NCBI GenBank assembly: GCA_001429255.1
Contig: LMJI01000001.1
Coordinates: 2,707,879 to 2,771,878 of the forward strand
Length of the DNA: 64,000 bases
Source: Cellulomonas sp. Root930
GTDB lineage: Bacteria; Actinomycetota; Actinomycetes; Actinomycetales; Cellulomonadaceae
Direction: 5' to 3'
Shown: positions 52,582-61,927 of the stretch, piece after piece
How positions within the stretch are numbered: the first letter of the stretch is position 1
Layout of the letters: each line of letters opens with the position of its first letter
The notes under the pieces: generated by a model
The model's input: the letters and a program-made list of their open reading frames with translations, nothing else
What the model was told of the DNA's origin: nothing
Database searches by the model: none
Position numbers and translations under genes: made by a program

Positions 52582-54396
52582 TCAGTCTCCCGCCGGGCCC
52601 TCGTAGAGCGCGTCGATCTCGCCTGCGTAGTCCTTGAGCACCTCGTTGCGACGGATGCTCAGCTTCGGCGTCAGGTAGCCGTTGGCGATGGTGAGGTCCG
52701 ACTCGAGGATCCGGTACTTGCGCACCGACTCCGCCCGGGACACCGCCTTGTTCGCCTTCTCGACCGCCTTGTCCAGCGACGCCAGCACGTCCGCGTCCTT
52801 GGCGGCCTCGGCGAGCGTCATGGCCGGCTTGCCGTGCGCGGACAGCCAGCCGGGGACGCCCTCGGGGTCGAGGGTGATGAGCGCACCGATGAAGGGGCGC
52901 TGGTCGCCGACCACGACCACCTGGCTGATGAGCGGGTGCGCACGGATGCGGTCCTCGAGCACCGCGGGGGCCACGTTCTTGCCGCCGGCCGTGACGATGA
53001 TCTCCTTCTTGCGACCGGTGATCCGCAGGTAGCCCTCGTCGTCCAGCGAGCCCAGGTCGCCGGTGCGGAACCAGCCGTCGTGCATGGCCTCCGCGGTCGC
53101 GGCCTCGTTGTTGTGGTAGCCCCGGAACACCTGGATGCCCTGGAGCTCGACCTCGCCGTCCGCGGCGATGCGGACGCCGCTGCCCGGCAGGGGGAGGCCG
53201 ACGGTGCCGATCTTGGTGCCCCGGCCCGGCCGGTTCACCGTCGCGGGGGCGGTGGTCTCGGTCAGCCCGTAGCCCTCGAGCACGTTCAGGCCGAGGCCAC
53301 GGTAGAAGTGGCCGAGCCGCTCGCCGAGCGGGGCACCGCCCGAGACGGCCCACCGCGCGTTGCCGCCCAGCGCGTTGCGCAGACGGTGCAGGACCAGCAC
53401 GTCCGCGACCTTGTGCTGGAGGCGCAGCCACAGGCTCGGGCCGCGCGGGTTGTCGAGCGCGCGCGAGTAGACGATCGACGTCTTCGCGGCCCGCTGGAAG
53501 ATCGATCCCTTGCCGCCCGCGGCGGCCTTCTGCTCGGCCGAGTTGTAGACCTTCTCGAACACCCGGGGGACCGCGAGGATGAAGGTCGGCTTGAACGAGC
53601 CGAGGTCGTCGATCAGGGTCACCGTGCTCGGGCTGTGGCCCAGGACGGCGCCGGCGGGGATGCAGAGCACCTCGATGAACCGGGCGAACACGTGCGCGAG
53701 CGGCATGAAGAGCAGCGTGCGCGCGCCGGGCTCGGCGAAGACCTCGTTGATGTCCTCGACCGCGTTGACGGTGAGCAGGTAGAAGTTGCCGTGCGTGAGC
53801 TCGACGCCCTTCGGCCGGCCCGTCGTGCCCGACGTGTAGATGATGGTGGCGAGGTCGTCGAGGACCGCGAGGCCACGGCGACGGGTGATCTCGTCGTCGG
53901 TCGTGCTCGCGCCGCTGGTCACGATGGTGTCGATCGCGCCGTCGTCGAGGATCAGGACCTCGCGCAGGGTGTGCGCCTCGGCGCGGACCTCGTCGACGAC
54001 CGCGGCGTGCGCGGCGGTCTCGACCACGAGCAGCGAGACGTCGGCGTCGGTGAGGATCCACAGGACCTGCTCGGCCGACGACGTCTCGTACAGGGGGACC
54101 GGCACCGCGCCCGCGGCCCAGACGGCCCAGTCGATCAGCGACCACTCGTACCGCGTGCGCGACATGATGCCGACGCGGTCGCCGGGCTGCACGCCACGCG
54201 CCACGAGACCCTTCGCCACCGCGACGATCTCCGCGTCGAACTCCCGCGAGGTCAGCGGGATCCACGGCCCGCCCTCGTGCGTCTTGTGCTCGACGAGGAC
54301 GCCGTCGGGCGTGCTCGCGACGCGCGCGGCGAGCAGGTCGTTGAGGTTCTTCGAGGGATCGACCTCGACGCGCAAAGGGATGTGGAACTCGTCCAT
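52582..54396 (-). CDS. Long-chain fatty-acid-CoA ligase
   Basis: 604 residues. Adenylate-forming enzyme activating fatty acids with ATP and CoA: IIYTSGTTGRPKGVELTH (P-loop), GYGLTETTA, FRTGDLGSLDDEGYLRITGRKKEIIVTAGGKNVAP. The overall length and order match mycobacterial FadD15-type ligases. Its place next to an acyltransferase and DAHP synthase is shared with other actinobacteria. Membrane-associated but without helices. Confidence 0.94.
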   Translation of the reverse strand: MDEFHIPLRVEVDPSKNLNDLLAARVASTPDGVLVEHKTHEGGPWIPLTSREFDAEIVAVAKGLVARGVQPGDRVGIMSRTRYEWSLIDWAVWAAGAVPVPLYETSSAEQVLWILTDADVSLLVVETAAHAAVVDEVRAEAHTLREVLILDDGAIDTIVTSGASTTDDEITRRRGLAVLDDLATIIYTSGTTGRPKGVELTHGNFYLLTVNAVEDINEVFAEPGARTLLFMPLAHVFARFIEVLCIPAGAVLGHSPSTVTLIDDLGSFKPTFILAVPRVFEKVYNSAEQKAAAGGKGSIFQRAAKTSIVYSRALDNPRGPSLWLRLQHKVADVLVLHRLRNALGGNARWAVSGGAPLGERLGHFYRGLGLNVLEGYGLTETTAPATVNRPGRGTKIGTVGLPLPGSGVRIAADGEVELQGIQVFRGYHNNEAATAEAMHDGWFRTGDLGSLDDEGYLRITGRKKEIIVTAGGKNVAPAVLEDRIRAHPLISQVVVVGDQRPFIGALITLDPEGVPGWLSAHGKPAMTLAEAAKDADVLASLDKAVEKANKAVSRAESVRKYRILESDLTIANGYLTPKLSIRRNEVLKDYAGEIDALYEGPAGD

Positions 54397-54562
54397 GCTG
54401 GCTCCAGTGACAGAGGGGCGAAGTGTGGCCCTGAGGATACGGGACTTCGGTCGCCCTGTGGGCAGCAGCCGAATGGGTACGCTCTGCGGCGGGCCTGGTC
54501 GCGGGGTCGTCCGGGCACGTGGGCCGGGGGCCGCGCAGGCGGATAGCGTGGAAGCCCGCACC

Positions 54563-54582
54563 GCACGGTAGCGAGCACGGTA
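54563..54582 (+). repeat. Direct repeat upstream of the ROK glucokinase
   Basis: GCACGGTA occurs twice (54563-54570 and 54575-54582), 4 bp apart, after a TAGCGT -10 candidate (54544-54549) and before the glucokinase ATG at 54608. It would lie in the mRNA leader. Confidence 0.4.
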
Positions 54583-54607
54583 CGAGCGCGTAGGAGCACA
54601 CACGAAC

Positions 54608-55555
54608 ATGCACGCCATCGGTGTGGACATCGGCGGGACCAAGATCGCGGCGGGTGTCGTCGACGACGACGGCACGATCCTCGCGCAGACGCGCCGGGAG
54701 ACGTCGCCCGACGACGTCGCGGGGATCGACAAGGCGATCGCCGAGGTCTACCTCGAGCTGAGCGGCTCCTACGAGGTCAGCGCCATGGGCGTCGCCGCAG
54801 CCGGGTTCGTCTCGGCCGACCGGTCGTCCGTCCTGTTCGCCCCGAACATCGCGTGGCGCGACTACCCGCTGCGACAGAAGGTCCAGGCGATCCTGCAGGA
54901 CGACGACGTGCTGGTCGTCGTGGAGAACGACGCCAACGCGGCCGGCTGGGCCGAGTTCCGGTTCGGTGCGGGCCGCGACGTCGACGACATGCTGATGCTC
55001 ACCGTCGGCACCGGCCTCGGCGGCGCCATCGTGTCCAACGGCCAGCTCGTGCGCGGGGCGTGGGGTGTCGCCGCGGAGATCGGGCACATGCGTGTGGTGC
55101 CCGGTGGCCACTACTGCGGCTGCGGCCACGAGGGCTGCTGGGAGCAGTACGCCTCCGGCAGCGCGCTGGTGCGCGACGCGCAGGCCACCGTGATCATCGA
55201 GCCCGACCGTGCGAAGCGGCTCCTGGAGCTGGCCGGCGGCGACGTCGAGAAGCTCAACGGCCCGCAGGTCACGCAGGCCGCGCAGGAGGGCGACCCCCTG
55301 GCTGTCGAGCTGCTCGCGGAGCTCGGACGCTGGGTGGGCGAGGGCGCGGCGTCGGCGACGGCGCTGCTCGACCCGGCGCTGATCGTCGTCGGCGGAGGCG
55401 TGGCGGACGCGGGAGACCTGCTCCTCGCTCCCGCCCGCAAGGGCTTCGCGGAGCAGCTGTCCGGGCGCGGGCACCGGCCCGAGGCGAAGATCGTCGTCGC
55501 GTCGATGGGCAACGACGCGGGGATGGTCGGCGCGGCCGACCTCGCACGCCTCTGA
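54608..55555 (+). CDS. ROK-family glucokinase
   Basis: 315 residues. Phosphate-1 motif GVDIGGTKIAAGVVDDDG, VENDANAAGWAEFRFGAG, GTGLGGAIVSNGQLVRG with the EIGHM segment, and the ROK zinc motif CGCGHEGCWEQYASG. It phosphorylates glucose with ATP; polyphosphate-dependent use cannot be excluded. AGGAG precedes the ATG; the -10 candidate TAGCGT gives a leader of about 50 nt. Confidence 0.93.
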   Translation: MHAIGVDIGGTKIAAGVVDDDGTILAQTRRETSPDDVAGIDKAIAEVYLELSGSYEVSAMGVAAAGFVSADRSSVLFAPNIAWRDYPLRQKVQAILQDDDVLVVVENDANAAGWAEFRFGAGRDVDDMLMLTVGTGLGGAIVSNGQLVRGAWGVAAEIGHMRVVPGGHYCGCGHEGCWEQYASGSALVRDAQATVIIEPDRAKRLLELAGGDVEKLNGPQVTQAAQEGDPLAVELLAELGRWVGEGAASATALLDPALIVVGGGVADAGDLLLAPARKGFAEQLSGRGHRPEAKIVVASMGNDAGMVGAADLARL

Positions 55556-55557
55556 GG

Positions 55558-55590
55558 ACCGGTGCGTCCCGGTCAGACCACCGCACCGGT
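55558..55590. terminator. Hairpin terminator between convergent genes
   Basis: ACCGGTGCG (55558-55566) pairs with CGCACCGGT (55582-55590). It overlaps the last codons of the leftward membrane protein gene and follows the glucokinase stop. Confidence 0.65.
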
Positions 55591-56214
55591 GTCGTCGTCG
55601 CCCGGGTCACGACGGTGCGGCATCCGCCACAGGAGCACGCCGACCCCCACGACGAAGAGGGCGGCCGCCGCCTGCACGAGCGCGGGCGGTGCGTCGCGCC
55701 ACGCCACCAGGACCACCAGCAGGAAGACCGGCACGCCCGCGGCGGCGAACCAGGCCATCGTGAGCAGCGGGTCACCCCCGAGGACCGGCCCGGGATCGGG
55801 CGGCACGAAGTGCTCCTCGGCGTCGACGGCGCTCTCGGCGTCGTCGATCTGCGAGGTCCCGTCCCAGTCGCGCCCGGACAGCTCCGGCTCTCGCGTCGGC
55901 TCCTGGGCGGGCCGCACGACGCGTCGGTCGGCTACCCAGGGTGCGACCGGGAACGAGAGGCCCGTGGCGGGCTCGGCGGTCGTCGCACTCGGCGGGGCCG
56001 TCGGAGCAGCGGGGGGATCCTGGTCCTCGTCGAACCCGTCGAGCTCACCGAGGTCGGCCACGATCGCGGCCCACACCTCCTCGTCCGACAGCGGCGGCGG
56101 TGCGGCATGATCGGGCGGCCCGTCGGGCGGGCCGGCAGGCAGACCGGCGGCCGGCGGTTCGTCGGCGCCCGTCGGCTGGACCCCCTCGTCGGGGTCGTCG
56201 GGGCGAGGTGCCAT
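55573..56214 (-). CDS. Membrane protein with long acidic/Pro-rich N-terminus
   Basis: 213 residues. The first 130 residues are Pro/Ala/Asp-rich and probably disordered; DEEVWAAIVADLGEL and EEHFVPPDPGPVLGGDPLLTMAWF are conserved blocks. Two membrane helices end the protein (about 148-168 and 175-195). The pattern matches an actinobacterial family of unknown function. ATG 56214 is 6 nt after TAGAGT (leaderless). Confidence 0.85.
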   Translation of the reverse strand: MAPRPDDPDEGVQPTGADEPPAAGLPAGPPDGPPDHAAPPPLSDEEVWAAIVADLGELDGFDEDQDPPAAPTAPPSATTAEPATGLSFPVAPWVADRRVVRPAQEPTREPELSGRDWDGTSQIDDAESAVDAEEHFVPPDPGPVLGGDPLLTMAWFAAAGVPVFLLVVLVAWRDAPPALVQAAAALFVVGVGVLLWRMPHRRDPGDDDTGAVV

Positions 56215-56347
56215 AGGAGCACTCTAGAGTCGGACCGGGCAGTCGGGGTGGCAGGTGCTCGGCACCGGCTTCCGCAGGGAGTCGTCGGGGGCGAGCGCAG
56301 GGCTCGGGTGGGCGGTCAGTCCGTGAGTCGGGTCGAGAGGTGAACCG

Positions 56348-57148
56348 TTGTTCTACTGGTTGATGAAGCGGGTCTTCGTCGGACCGCTGCTGCACCTGGT
56401 CTACCGGCCGTGGGTGCGTGGCGCCGAGAACGTCCCCGAGGAGGGTGCCGCGATCCTGGCGAGCAACCACCTCGCGGTGATCGACTCGTTCTTCCTGCCG
56501 CTGGTCCTCGACCGTGAGCTCGTGTTCATCGGCAAGCAGGAGTACTTCACCGGCTCGGGGATCAAGGGGCGGCTCACCGCCGGCTTCATGCGCGGCGTCG
56601 GCACGATCCCTGTAGACCGCGGGGGCGGCAAGGCGAGCGAGGCGGCCTTGCGCACCGGGCTGCGACGCCTGAACGACGGCGACCTGTTCGGCATCTACCC
56701 CGAGGGCACCCGCAGCCCCGACGGCCGGCTGTACCGCGGGAAGACCGGGATCGCGCGCCTCGCGCTGGAGTCCGGCGCGCCCGTGATCCCGGTCGCGATG
56801 GTCGGCACCGACGAGGCGCAGCCCGCCGGTCGCCGGATCCCGAAGGTCATGCGCATCGGCACGGTCATCGGCGAGCCCCTCGACTTCAGCCGCTACCAGG
56901 GCATGGAGAACGACCGGTTCATCCTGCGCTCGGTGACCGACGAGATCATGTACGCGATCATGAGCCTGTCCGGGCAGGAGTACGTGGACGTCTACGCGGC
57001 CACCCAGAAGGCCCGCATCGCCACGGGCCACCCGGCCGTCGCGGGCGACGCCGCCGACCACCTGCCGGCCGCCCCCGGAGGACGTCCCGTACCGGACGTC
57101 CAGGTGCCGGTCCCCCCGCAGGACGAGTCCGGGACGTCAGTAGGATGA
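56348..57148 (+). CDS. plsC: 1-acyl-sn-glycerol-3-phosphate acyltransferase
   Basis: 266 residues, starting with TTG at 56348 after GAGAGGTG. The PlsC motifs are intact: ASNHLAVID (HX4D), GTIPVDRG, YPEGTRSPDG and VIPVAMVG. It adds a fatty acyl chain in phospholipid synthesis at the membrane. A hydrophilic tail of about 40 residues follows the catalytic domain. TTG may lower expression; GTG or ATG alternatives nearby would truncate the first motif region. Confidence 0.93.
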   Translation: MFYWLMKRVFVGPLLHLVYRPWVRGAENVPEEGAAILASNHLAVIDSFFLPLVLDRELVFIGKQEYFTGSGIKGRLTAGFMRGVGTIPVDRGGGKASEAALRTGLRRLNDGDLFGIYPEGTRSPDGRLYRGKTGIARLALESGAPVIPVAMVGTDEAQPAGRRIPKVMRIGTVIGEPLDFSRYQGMENDRFILRSVTDEIMYAIMSLSGQEYVDVYAATQKARIATGHPAVAGDAADHLPAAPGGRPVPDVQVPVPPQDESGTSVG

Positions 57149-57231
57149 CGCGGTCGGCCTGAGCGCCGGCACCGTGGGCGCCCCCGACAGATCGGGCGCG
57201 TCGAAGGCAGTTTCTACGAGAGGTGTGTCTC

Positions 57232-58452
57232 ATGTCGGTTCGTCGCGTCGCCCTCCTGACCGCAGGTGGCTTCGCTCCGTGCCTGTCGTCCGCCGTCGGC
57301 GGGCTCATCGAGCGGTACACGGAGATCGCTCCCGACATCGAGATCATCGCGTACCAGCACGGCTACTACGGCCTCCTGCGCGGCGACAAGACCGTCGTCG
57401 ACGCGGAGACGCGTGCCAAGGCCGGGATCCTGCACAAGTTCGGTGGCTCGCCCATCGGCAACTCGCGCGTCAAGCTCACCAACGCCAAGGACTGCGTCAA
57501 GCGCGGACTCGTGCAGGAGGGCCAGGACCCGCTGCAGGTGGCCGCCGAGCAGCTCAAGGCCGACGGTGTCGACGTGCTGCACACCATCGGGGGCGACGAC
57601 ACCAACACGACGGCTGCCGACCTCGCCGCGTACCTGCACGAGAACGGCTACGACCTGACCGTCGTCGGCCTGCCCAAGACGATCGACAACGACGTGGTGC
57701 CCATCAAGCAGTCGCTGGGCGCCTGGACCGCCGCCGAGGAGGCCGCCGGGTTCGCCGCGAACATCATCGGCGAGCACCGCTCCGGCCCGCGCATGCTCAT
57801 CGTCCACGAGGTCATGGGCCGGCACTGCGGGTGGCTCACCGCCGCCGCGGCCGCCGAGTACCGCAAGTGGCTCGACACGCAGGAGTGGGTCCCGGGGATC
57901 GGTCTGACGCGCGAGCGCTGGGACATCCACGCCGTCTTCGTGCCGGAGCTCGCGCTCGACATCGACGCCGAGGCCGCGCGCCTCAAGGCGATCATGGACG
58001 AGCAGGGGAACGTCAACATCTTCCTGTCCGAGGGCGCCGGCATGCACGAGATCGTCGAGCAGCTCGAGGCCGCCGGCACGCCCGTGGAGCGCGACCCGTT
58101 CGGTCACGTCAAGCTCGACACCGTGAACCCGGGCCAGTGGTTCGCCAAGCAGTTCGGCGAGAAGCTGGGCGCCGAGAAGACGATGGTGCAGAAGTCCGGG
58201 TACTACTCGCGCGCCGCGGCGGCGAACGCCGAGGACCTGCGCCTCATCAAGTCGATGACCGACCTGGCCGTGGAGTCCGCCCTGCGCGGCGAGTCCGGCG
58301 TCATCGGTCACGACGAGGAGCAGGGCGACGTGCTGCGCGCCATCGAGTTCCCGCGCATCGCGGGCGGCAAGGCGTTCGACGTGTCGCAGCCCTGGTTCGG
58401 TGCGCTGCTGCAGGACATCGGACAGTCCCTGGTCCCGGCGAGTCACTCATGA
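57232..58452 (+). CDS. pfp: 6-phosphofructokinase, pyrophosphate-type signature
   Basis: 406 residues. Phosphofructokinase fold with LLTAGGFAPCLSSAVGG, HTIGGDDTNTTAADLAA, PKTIDND and EVMGRHCGWLTAAAA. The second acidic residue in GGDD and the lysine in PKTIDND are those of PPi-dependent enzymes; ATP-dependent ones have GGDG. It would act reversibly in glycolysis. GAGAGG precedes ATG 57232; it overlaps the DAHP synthase gene by 4 bp (ATGA). Confidence 0.93.
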   Translation: MSVRRVALLTAGGFAPCLSSAVGGLIERYTEIAPDIEIIAYQHGYYGLLRGDKTVVDAETRAKAGILHKFGGSPIGNSRVKLTNAKDCVKRGLVQEGQDPLQVAAEQLKADGVDVLHTIGGDDTNTTAADLAAYLHENGYDLTVVGLPKTIDNDVVPIKQSLGAWTAAEEAAGFAANIIGEHRSGPRMLIVHEVMGRHCGWLTAAAAAEYRKWLDTQEWVPGIGLTRERWDIHAVFVPELALDIDAEAARLKAIMDEQGNVNIFLSEGAGMHEIVEQLEAAGTPVERDPFGHVKLDTVNPGQWFAKQFGEKLGAEKTMVQKSGYYSRAAAANAEDLRLIKSMTDLAVESALRGESGVIGHDEEQGDVLRAIEFPRIAGGKAFDVSQPWFGALLQDIGQSLVPASHS

Positions 58453-59801
58453 GTGTCGAGCCGGACCCGCAGGTCGTCGCGGGGCTCGACGCCTGGCGGT
58501 CGATGGGCGCGCTCCAGCAGCCGCAGTGGCCGGACGCGACCGCCCTCGGCGCGGTGACGGCTCGGCTGTCGACGCTCCCGCCGCTCGTGTTCGCGGGCGA
58601 GGCCGACCACCTGCGCGCGCAGCTGGCGGCCGCCGGGCGCGGCGAGGCGTTCCTGCTCCAGGGCGGTGACTGCGCGGAGACGTTCAGCACGGCGACGGCG
58701 GACAACATCCGCAACAAGATCAAGACGATCCTGCAGATGGCCGTCGTGCTCACGTACGGCGCCAGCCTGCCCGTCATCAAGATGGGCCGGATGGCCGGGC
58801 AGTACGCCAAGCCCCGCAGCTCCGACACGGAGACCCGCGACGGCGTGACGCTCCCCGCGTTCCGTGGCGACATCATCAACGACTACGAGTTCACCACCGA
58901 GGCCCGCACGCCGGACCCGCAGCGGCTGCTCGAGGCGTACCACACGTCCGCCTCGACGCTGAACCTCATCCGGGCGTTCACCACCGGCGGCTTCGCGTCC
59001 CTGCTGCGCGTGCACGAGTGGAACCGCGGCTTCATGGCCAACCCGTCGTACTCGCGCTACGAGGAGATCGCGGCGGAGATCGACCGGGCCATCCGGTTCA
59101 TGGCGGCCTGCGGTGCCGACTTCGACGCGCTCCGGTCCGTCGACTTCTTCTCCAGCCACGAGGGCCTGCTGCTCGACTACGAGCGCCCCCTGACGCGCAT
59201 CGACTCGCGGACCGGGCTCCCGTACGACTGCTCGGCGCACTTCGTGTGGATCGGTGAGCGGACCCGCCAGCTCGGCGGCGCCCACGTGGACTACTTCTCG
59301 CGCGTGCAGAACCCGCTGGGCATCAAGCTGGGCCCGACGACCACCGGCGACGACGCCCTGGCGCTCATCGACAAGCTGAACCCGCAGGGGGAGGCCGGCC
59401 GCATCACGTTCATCACCCGCATGGGCGCCGGCAAGGTCCGTGACCTGCTGCCCGCGCTGGTCGAGAAGGTGACCGCCGACGGTCGCCCCGTGACGTGGGT
59501 CTGCGACCCCATGCACGGCAACGGGATCACGTCGGCGTCCGGTTACAAGACGCGCCGGTTCTCCGACGTCATGGACGAGGTCGCCGGCTTCTTCGAGGTG
59601 CACCGCGGCCTCGGCACCGTGCCCGGCGGCCTGCACATCGAGCTCACGGGCGACGACGTCACCGAGGTGCTGGGCGGGTCCGAGGAGATCGACGACGAGG
59701 GCCTGGCGCGACGGTACGAGACGCTCGTCGACCCGCGCCTGAACCACCAGCAGTCGCTGGAGATGGCGTTCCAGGTCGTGGAGCTGCTCCGCGCGTCCTG
59801 A
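58449..59801 (+). CDS. aroG: Class II 3-deoxy-7-phosphoheptulonate synthase
   Basis: 450 residues. Joins PEP and erythrose 4-phosphate, the first step to aromatic amino acids. Class II (plant/mycobacterial) signatures: FLLQGGDCAETF, VIKMGRMAGQYAKPRS, SSHEGLLLDYE, LGIKLGPTTT, WVCDPMHGNG and ELTGDDVTEVLGG. Start ATG overlaps the phosphofructokinase stop, so the two are co-translated. A hairpin follows, facing the pknL gene. Confidence 0.96.
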   Translation: MSVEPDPQVVAGLDAWRSMGALQQPQWPDATALGAVTARLSTLPPLVFAGEADHLRAQLAAAGRGEAFLLQGGDCAETFSTATADNIRNKIKTILQMAVVLTYGASLPVIKMGRMAGQYAKPRSSDTETRDGVTLPAFRGDIINDYEFTTEARTPDPQRLLEAYHTSASTLNLIRAFTTGGFASLLRVHEWNRGFMANPSYSRYEEIAAEIDRAIRFMAACGADFDALRSVDFFSSHEGLLLDYERPLTRIDSRTGLPYDCSAHFVWIGERTRQLGGAHVDYFSRVQNPLGIKLGPTTTGDDALALIDKLNPQGEAGRITFITRMGAGKVRDLLPALVEKVTADGRPVTWVCDPMHGNGITSASGYKTRRFSDVMDEVAGFFEVHRGLGTVPGGLHIELTGDDVTEVLGGSEEIDDEGLARRYETLVDPRLNHQQSLEMAFQVVELLRAS

Positions 59802-59813
59802 GCTGTTCGCCGA

Positions 59814-59848
59814 GCAGCCCGGTCCCGCCTCGTGCGGCGCCGGGCTGC
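59814..59848. terminator. Hairpin terminator between aroG and the kinase gene
   Basis: GCAGCCCGG (59814-59822) pairs with CCGGGCTGC (59840-59848), between the convergent stops at 59801 and 59855. Confidence 0.75.
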
Positions 59849-59854
59849 GTCGTG

Positions 59855-61879
59855 TCAGACGACGGTGAGGACGATCTCCGTGCCGACCTTCACGGGCTGA
59901 CCCGCGGGTGCGCTCTGGTCGCGGACCGTCCCGAAGAAGCCGCCGAGCACGTTCTCGCGCTTCACCGTGAGGCCGAGCTTCTCGAGCTGAGCCTTGGCGG
60001 CGTCGAACTGCTTGCTCACGACGTTGGGCATCTCGACGTTCTCCGGGCCCTTGGAGACGTTGACCGCGATGGTGTCGCCCCGGTGGCCCTCGGCGCCTGC
60101 GGCGGGGCTCTGGTCGATGATCAGGCCGGCGGCGACCGTGTCGCTGAACGCCTCGGTCGGGGCGAGCAGCAGGTTGTCGGACTGGAGCTCGGCGGTCGCG
60201 TCCGCGACGCTCATCCCGACCACGGACGTGATCGTGACCGGCGCGGGGCCGTCGGAGAGCGTGAGCATCACGGTCGTGCCCCGGACCGTCTGGGTGTCGG
60301 GCGCGGCCGGCGTGCCGTCGGGCAGGGTCGCACTGATGACCTTGCCGAGTCCCACCGAGTCGCTGAACTCCGGCTCCGCATAGGTGGGCTCGAGGCCGGC
60401 GGTCCTGAGGGCGGCCTCGGCGCTCGCCTGCAGCTCGTTGAGGACGCCGGCGGGCACCAGGACGTAGTCGGGGCCCTTGGAGACGGTGAACGCGACCGTG
60501 CCGTCCTTGCGGATCCGGTCACCCTGGCCCGGGTCGGTCCGGAAGACCGTGTCGACGGGCGCCTCGGCGTCGAAGGCGGACGTCGGGTCGGCGCCGAGAC
60601 CGGCTCGCGCCAGGATCGCGGTCGCCTCCTCGGCGTCCTGCCCGATGATCGTCGGGACGGTCGTGTAGGCGCCGGGGCCCTCCTGGAGGTACCACCAGGT
60701 GCCGCCGCCGATCAGTGCGGCGAGGACGGTGAGCAGGATGATCCAGCGGACCGGGTGACGCTTCCGGCTCGGCTCGGGCGGGCGGCCGGTGAGCAGCTCG
60801 GCAGCGACGCCGAGCCCGATGGGCAGCGCGACCGTGGTCCCGCGTGCGTCGTTCACCTCGATGAGGGTGGTCTCGTCCGAGTCGGAGTCCGACTCGTCGA
60901 GGCCCGGTGCGTCGGCGTCTGCGTCGTCGTCCGTCTCGGCATCCAGGTCGGTCTCGGCCGGGTCCGTCGCCGCGGGGAGCACGATCGACGGGCTGACGTC
61001 GGCGTGCCGGGCGAGTGTCTCCTCGTCCAGGGCGGCACGCGTGCGGCGCAGGAGGGTGAGGGCGGCGGCGGCGTCGACCGGGCGGTCGTCGGGGTCGCGT
61101 GAGGCGAGTGCGCGGACGGCGTCGTCGATCTCGATGGGCAGCCAGTCGACCAGCTCCGACGGCGCAGGGACGTCGTTGTTGACGTGCTGGAACGCCACCT
61201 GGATGGGCGTCTCGCCCGTGAAGGGCTGCCGTCCGGTGAGCATCTCGAAGAGCAGGATCCCGATCGCGTACACGTCGGTGCGCGCGTCGCTGACCCCGCG
61301 GGTGACCAGCTCCGGGGCGAGGTACGCGACCGTGCCGAGAACCGTCCCGGTGGTGGTCGAGGTGACCTCCGTGACGGCGCGCGCGAGGCCGAAGTCCGCC
61401 AGCTTCACGCGTCCGTCGGAGGCGAGCAGCACGTTCTCGGGCTTGATGTCGCGGTGCACCAGGCCGACGCGGTGGGCGGCGGCCAGCGCGTCGAGCACGC
61501 TCTCGCCGATCCGCAGCGCGTCGGCGACGGTCAGTGCGCCGCGCTCACCGATGTGCCGACGCAGGTTGCTGCCGTCGATGTACTCCATCGTCAGGTAGCT
61601 GGTCTCGCCGTCGACGCCCTGGTCGTAGACACCGACGAGGCCGGGGTGCGTGAGGCGGGCGGCGGTGCGGGCCTCGCGACGGAACCGGGCGACGAAGTCC
61701 GACCCCGACGTCCCCTCGGCCAGGTGGGCGTGCATCACCTTGAGCGCGACGTCGCGGTCGAGCCGCCGGTCGACGGCGAGGTAGACGGTCGCCATGCCCC
61801 CGCGAGCGATGCGGGACACGACCTCGTACCTGCTGTCGACCAGGCGGCCGACGAACGGATCGGTGATGGTGGCTCCCAC
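59855..61879 (-). CDS. pknL: Ser/Thr protein kinase with four PASTA domains (PknL type)
   Basis: 674 residues. Kinase domain (about 15-280): IARGGMATVYLA, VALKVM (Lys), HRDIKPENVLL, ADFGLA and APE are all intact, so it should be active. An acidic linker (about 300-350) and one membrane helix (WIILLTVLAALIGGGTWWYL, about 378-397) lead to four PASTA domains (about 400-674) that bind cell-wall precursors outside. GTG 61879 is 7 nt after TAGACT (leaderless). The neighbours aroG and an Rv2175c-type gene mirror mycobacterial pknL. Confidence 0.95.
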   Translation of the reverse strand: MGATITDPFVGRLVDSRYEVVSRIARGGMATVYLAVDRRLDRDVALKVMHAHLAEGTSGSDFVARFRREARTAARLTHPGLVGVYDQGVDGETSYLTMEYIDGSNLRRHIGERGALTVADALRIGESVLDALAAAHRVGLVHRDIKPENVLLASDGRVKLADFGLARAVTEVTSTTTGTVLGTVAYLAPELVTRGVSDARTDVYAIGILLFEMLTGRQPFTGETPIQVAFQHVNNDVPAPSELVDWLPIEIDDAVRALASRDPDDRPVDAAAALTLLRRTRAALDEETLARHADVSPSIVLPAATDPAETDLDAETDDDADADAPGLDESDSDSDETTLIEVNDARGTTVALPIGLGVAAELLTGRPPEPSRKRHPVRWIILLTVLAALIGGGTWWYLQEGPGAYTTVPTIIGQDAEEATAILARAGLGADPTSAFDAEAPVDTVFRTDPGQGDRIRKDGTVAFTVSKGPDYVLVPAGVLNELQASAEAALRTAGLEPTYAEPEFSDSVGLGKVISATLPDGTPAAPDTQTVRGTTVMLTLSDGPAPVTITSVVGMSVADATAELQSDNLLLAPTEAFSDTVAAGLIIDQSPAAGAEGHRGDTIAVNVSKGPENVEMPNVVSKQFDAAKAQLEKLGLTVKRENVLGGFFGTVRDQSAPAGQPVKVGTEIVLTVV

Positions 61880-61927
61880 GGCAGGGAGTCTACGGTCGCG
61901 AGTGCCGCCGGTGCGGCAGGCGCGACC

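Noticed and set aside
52124..55474. A 1,116-residue leftward frame across the acyl-CoA ligase and glucokinase
   Set aside because: Another shadow; the real ligase frame has all its motifs, while this one has low-complexity Arg/Pro stretches.
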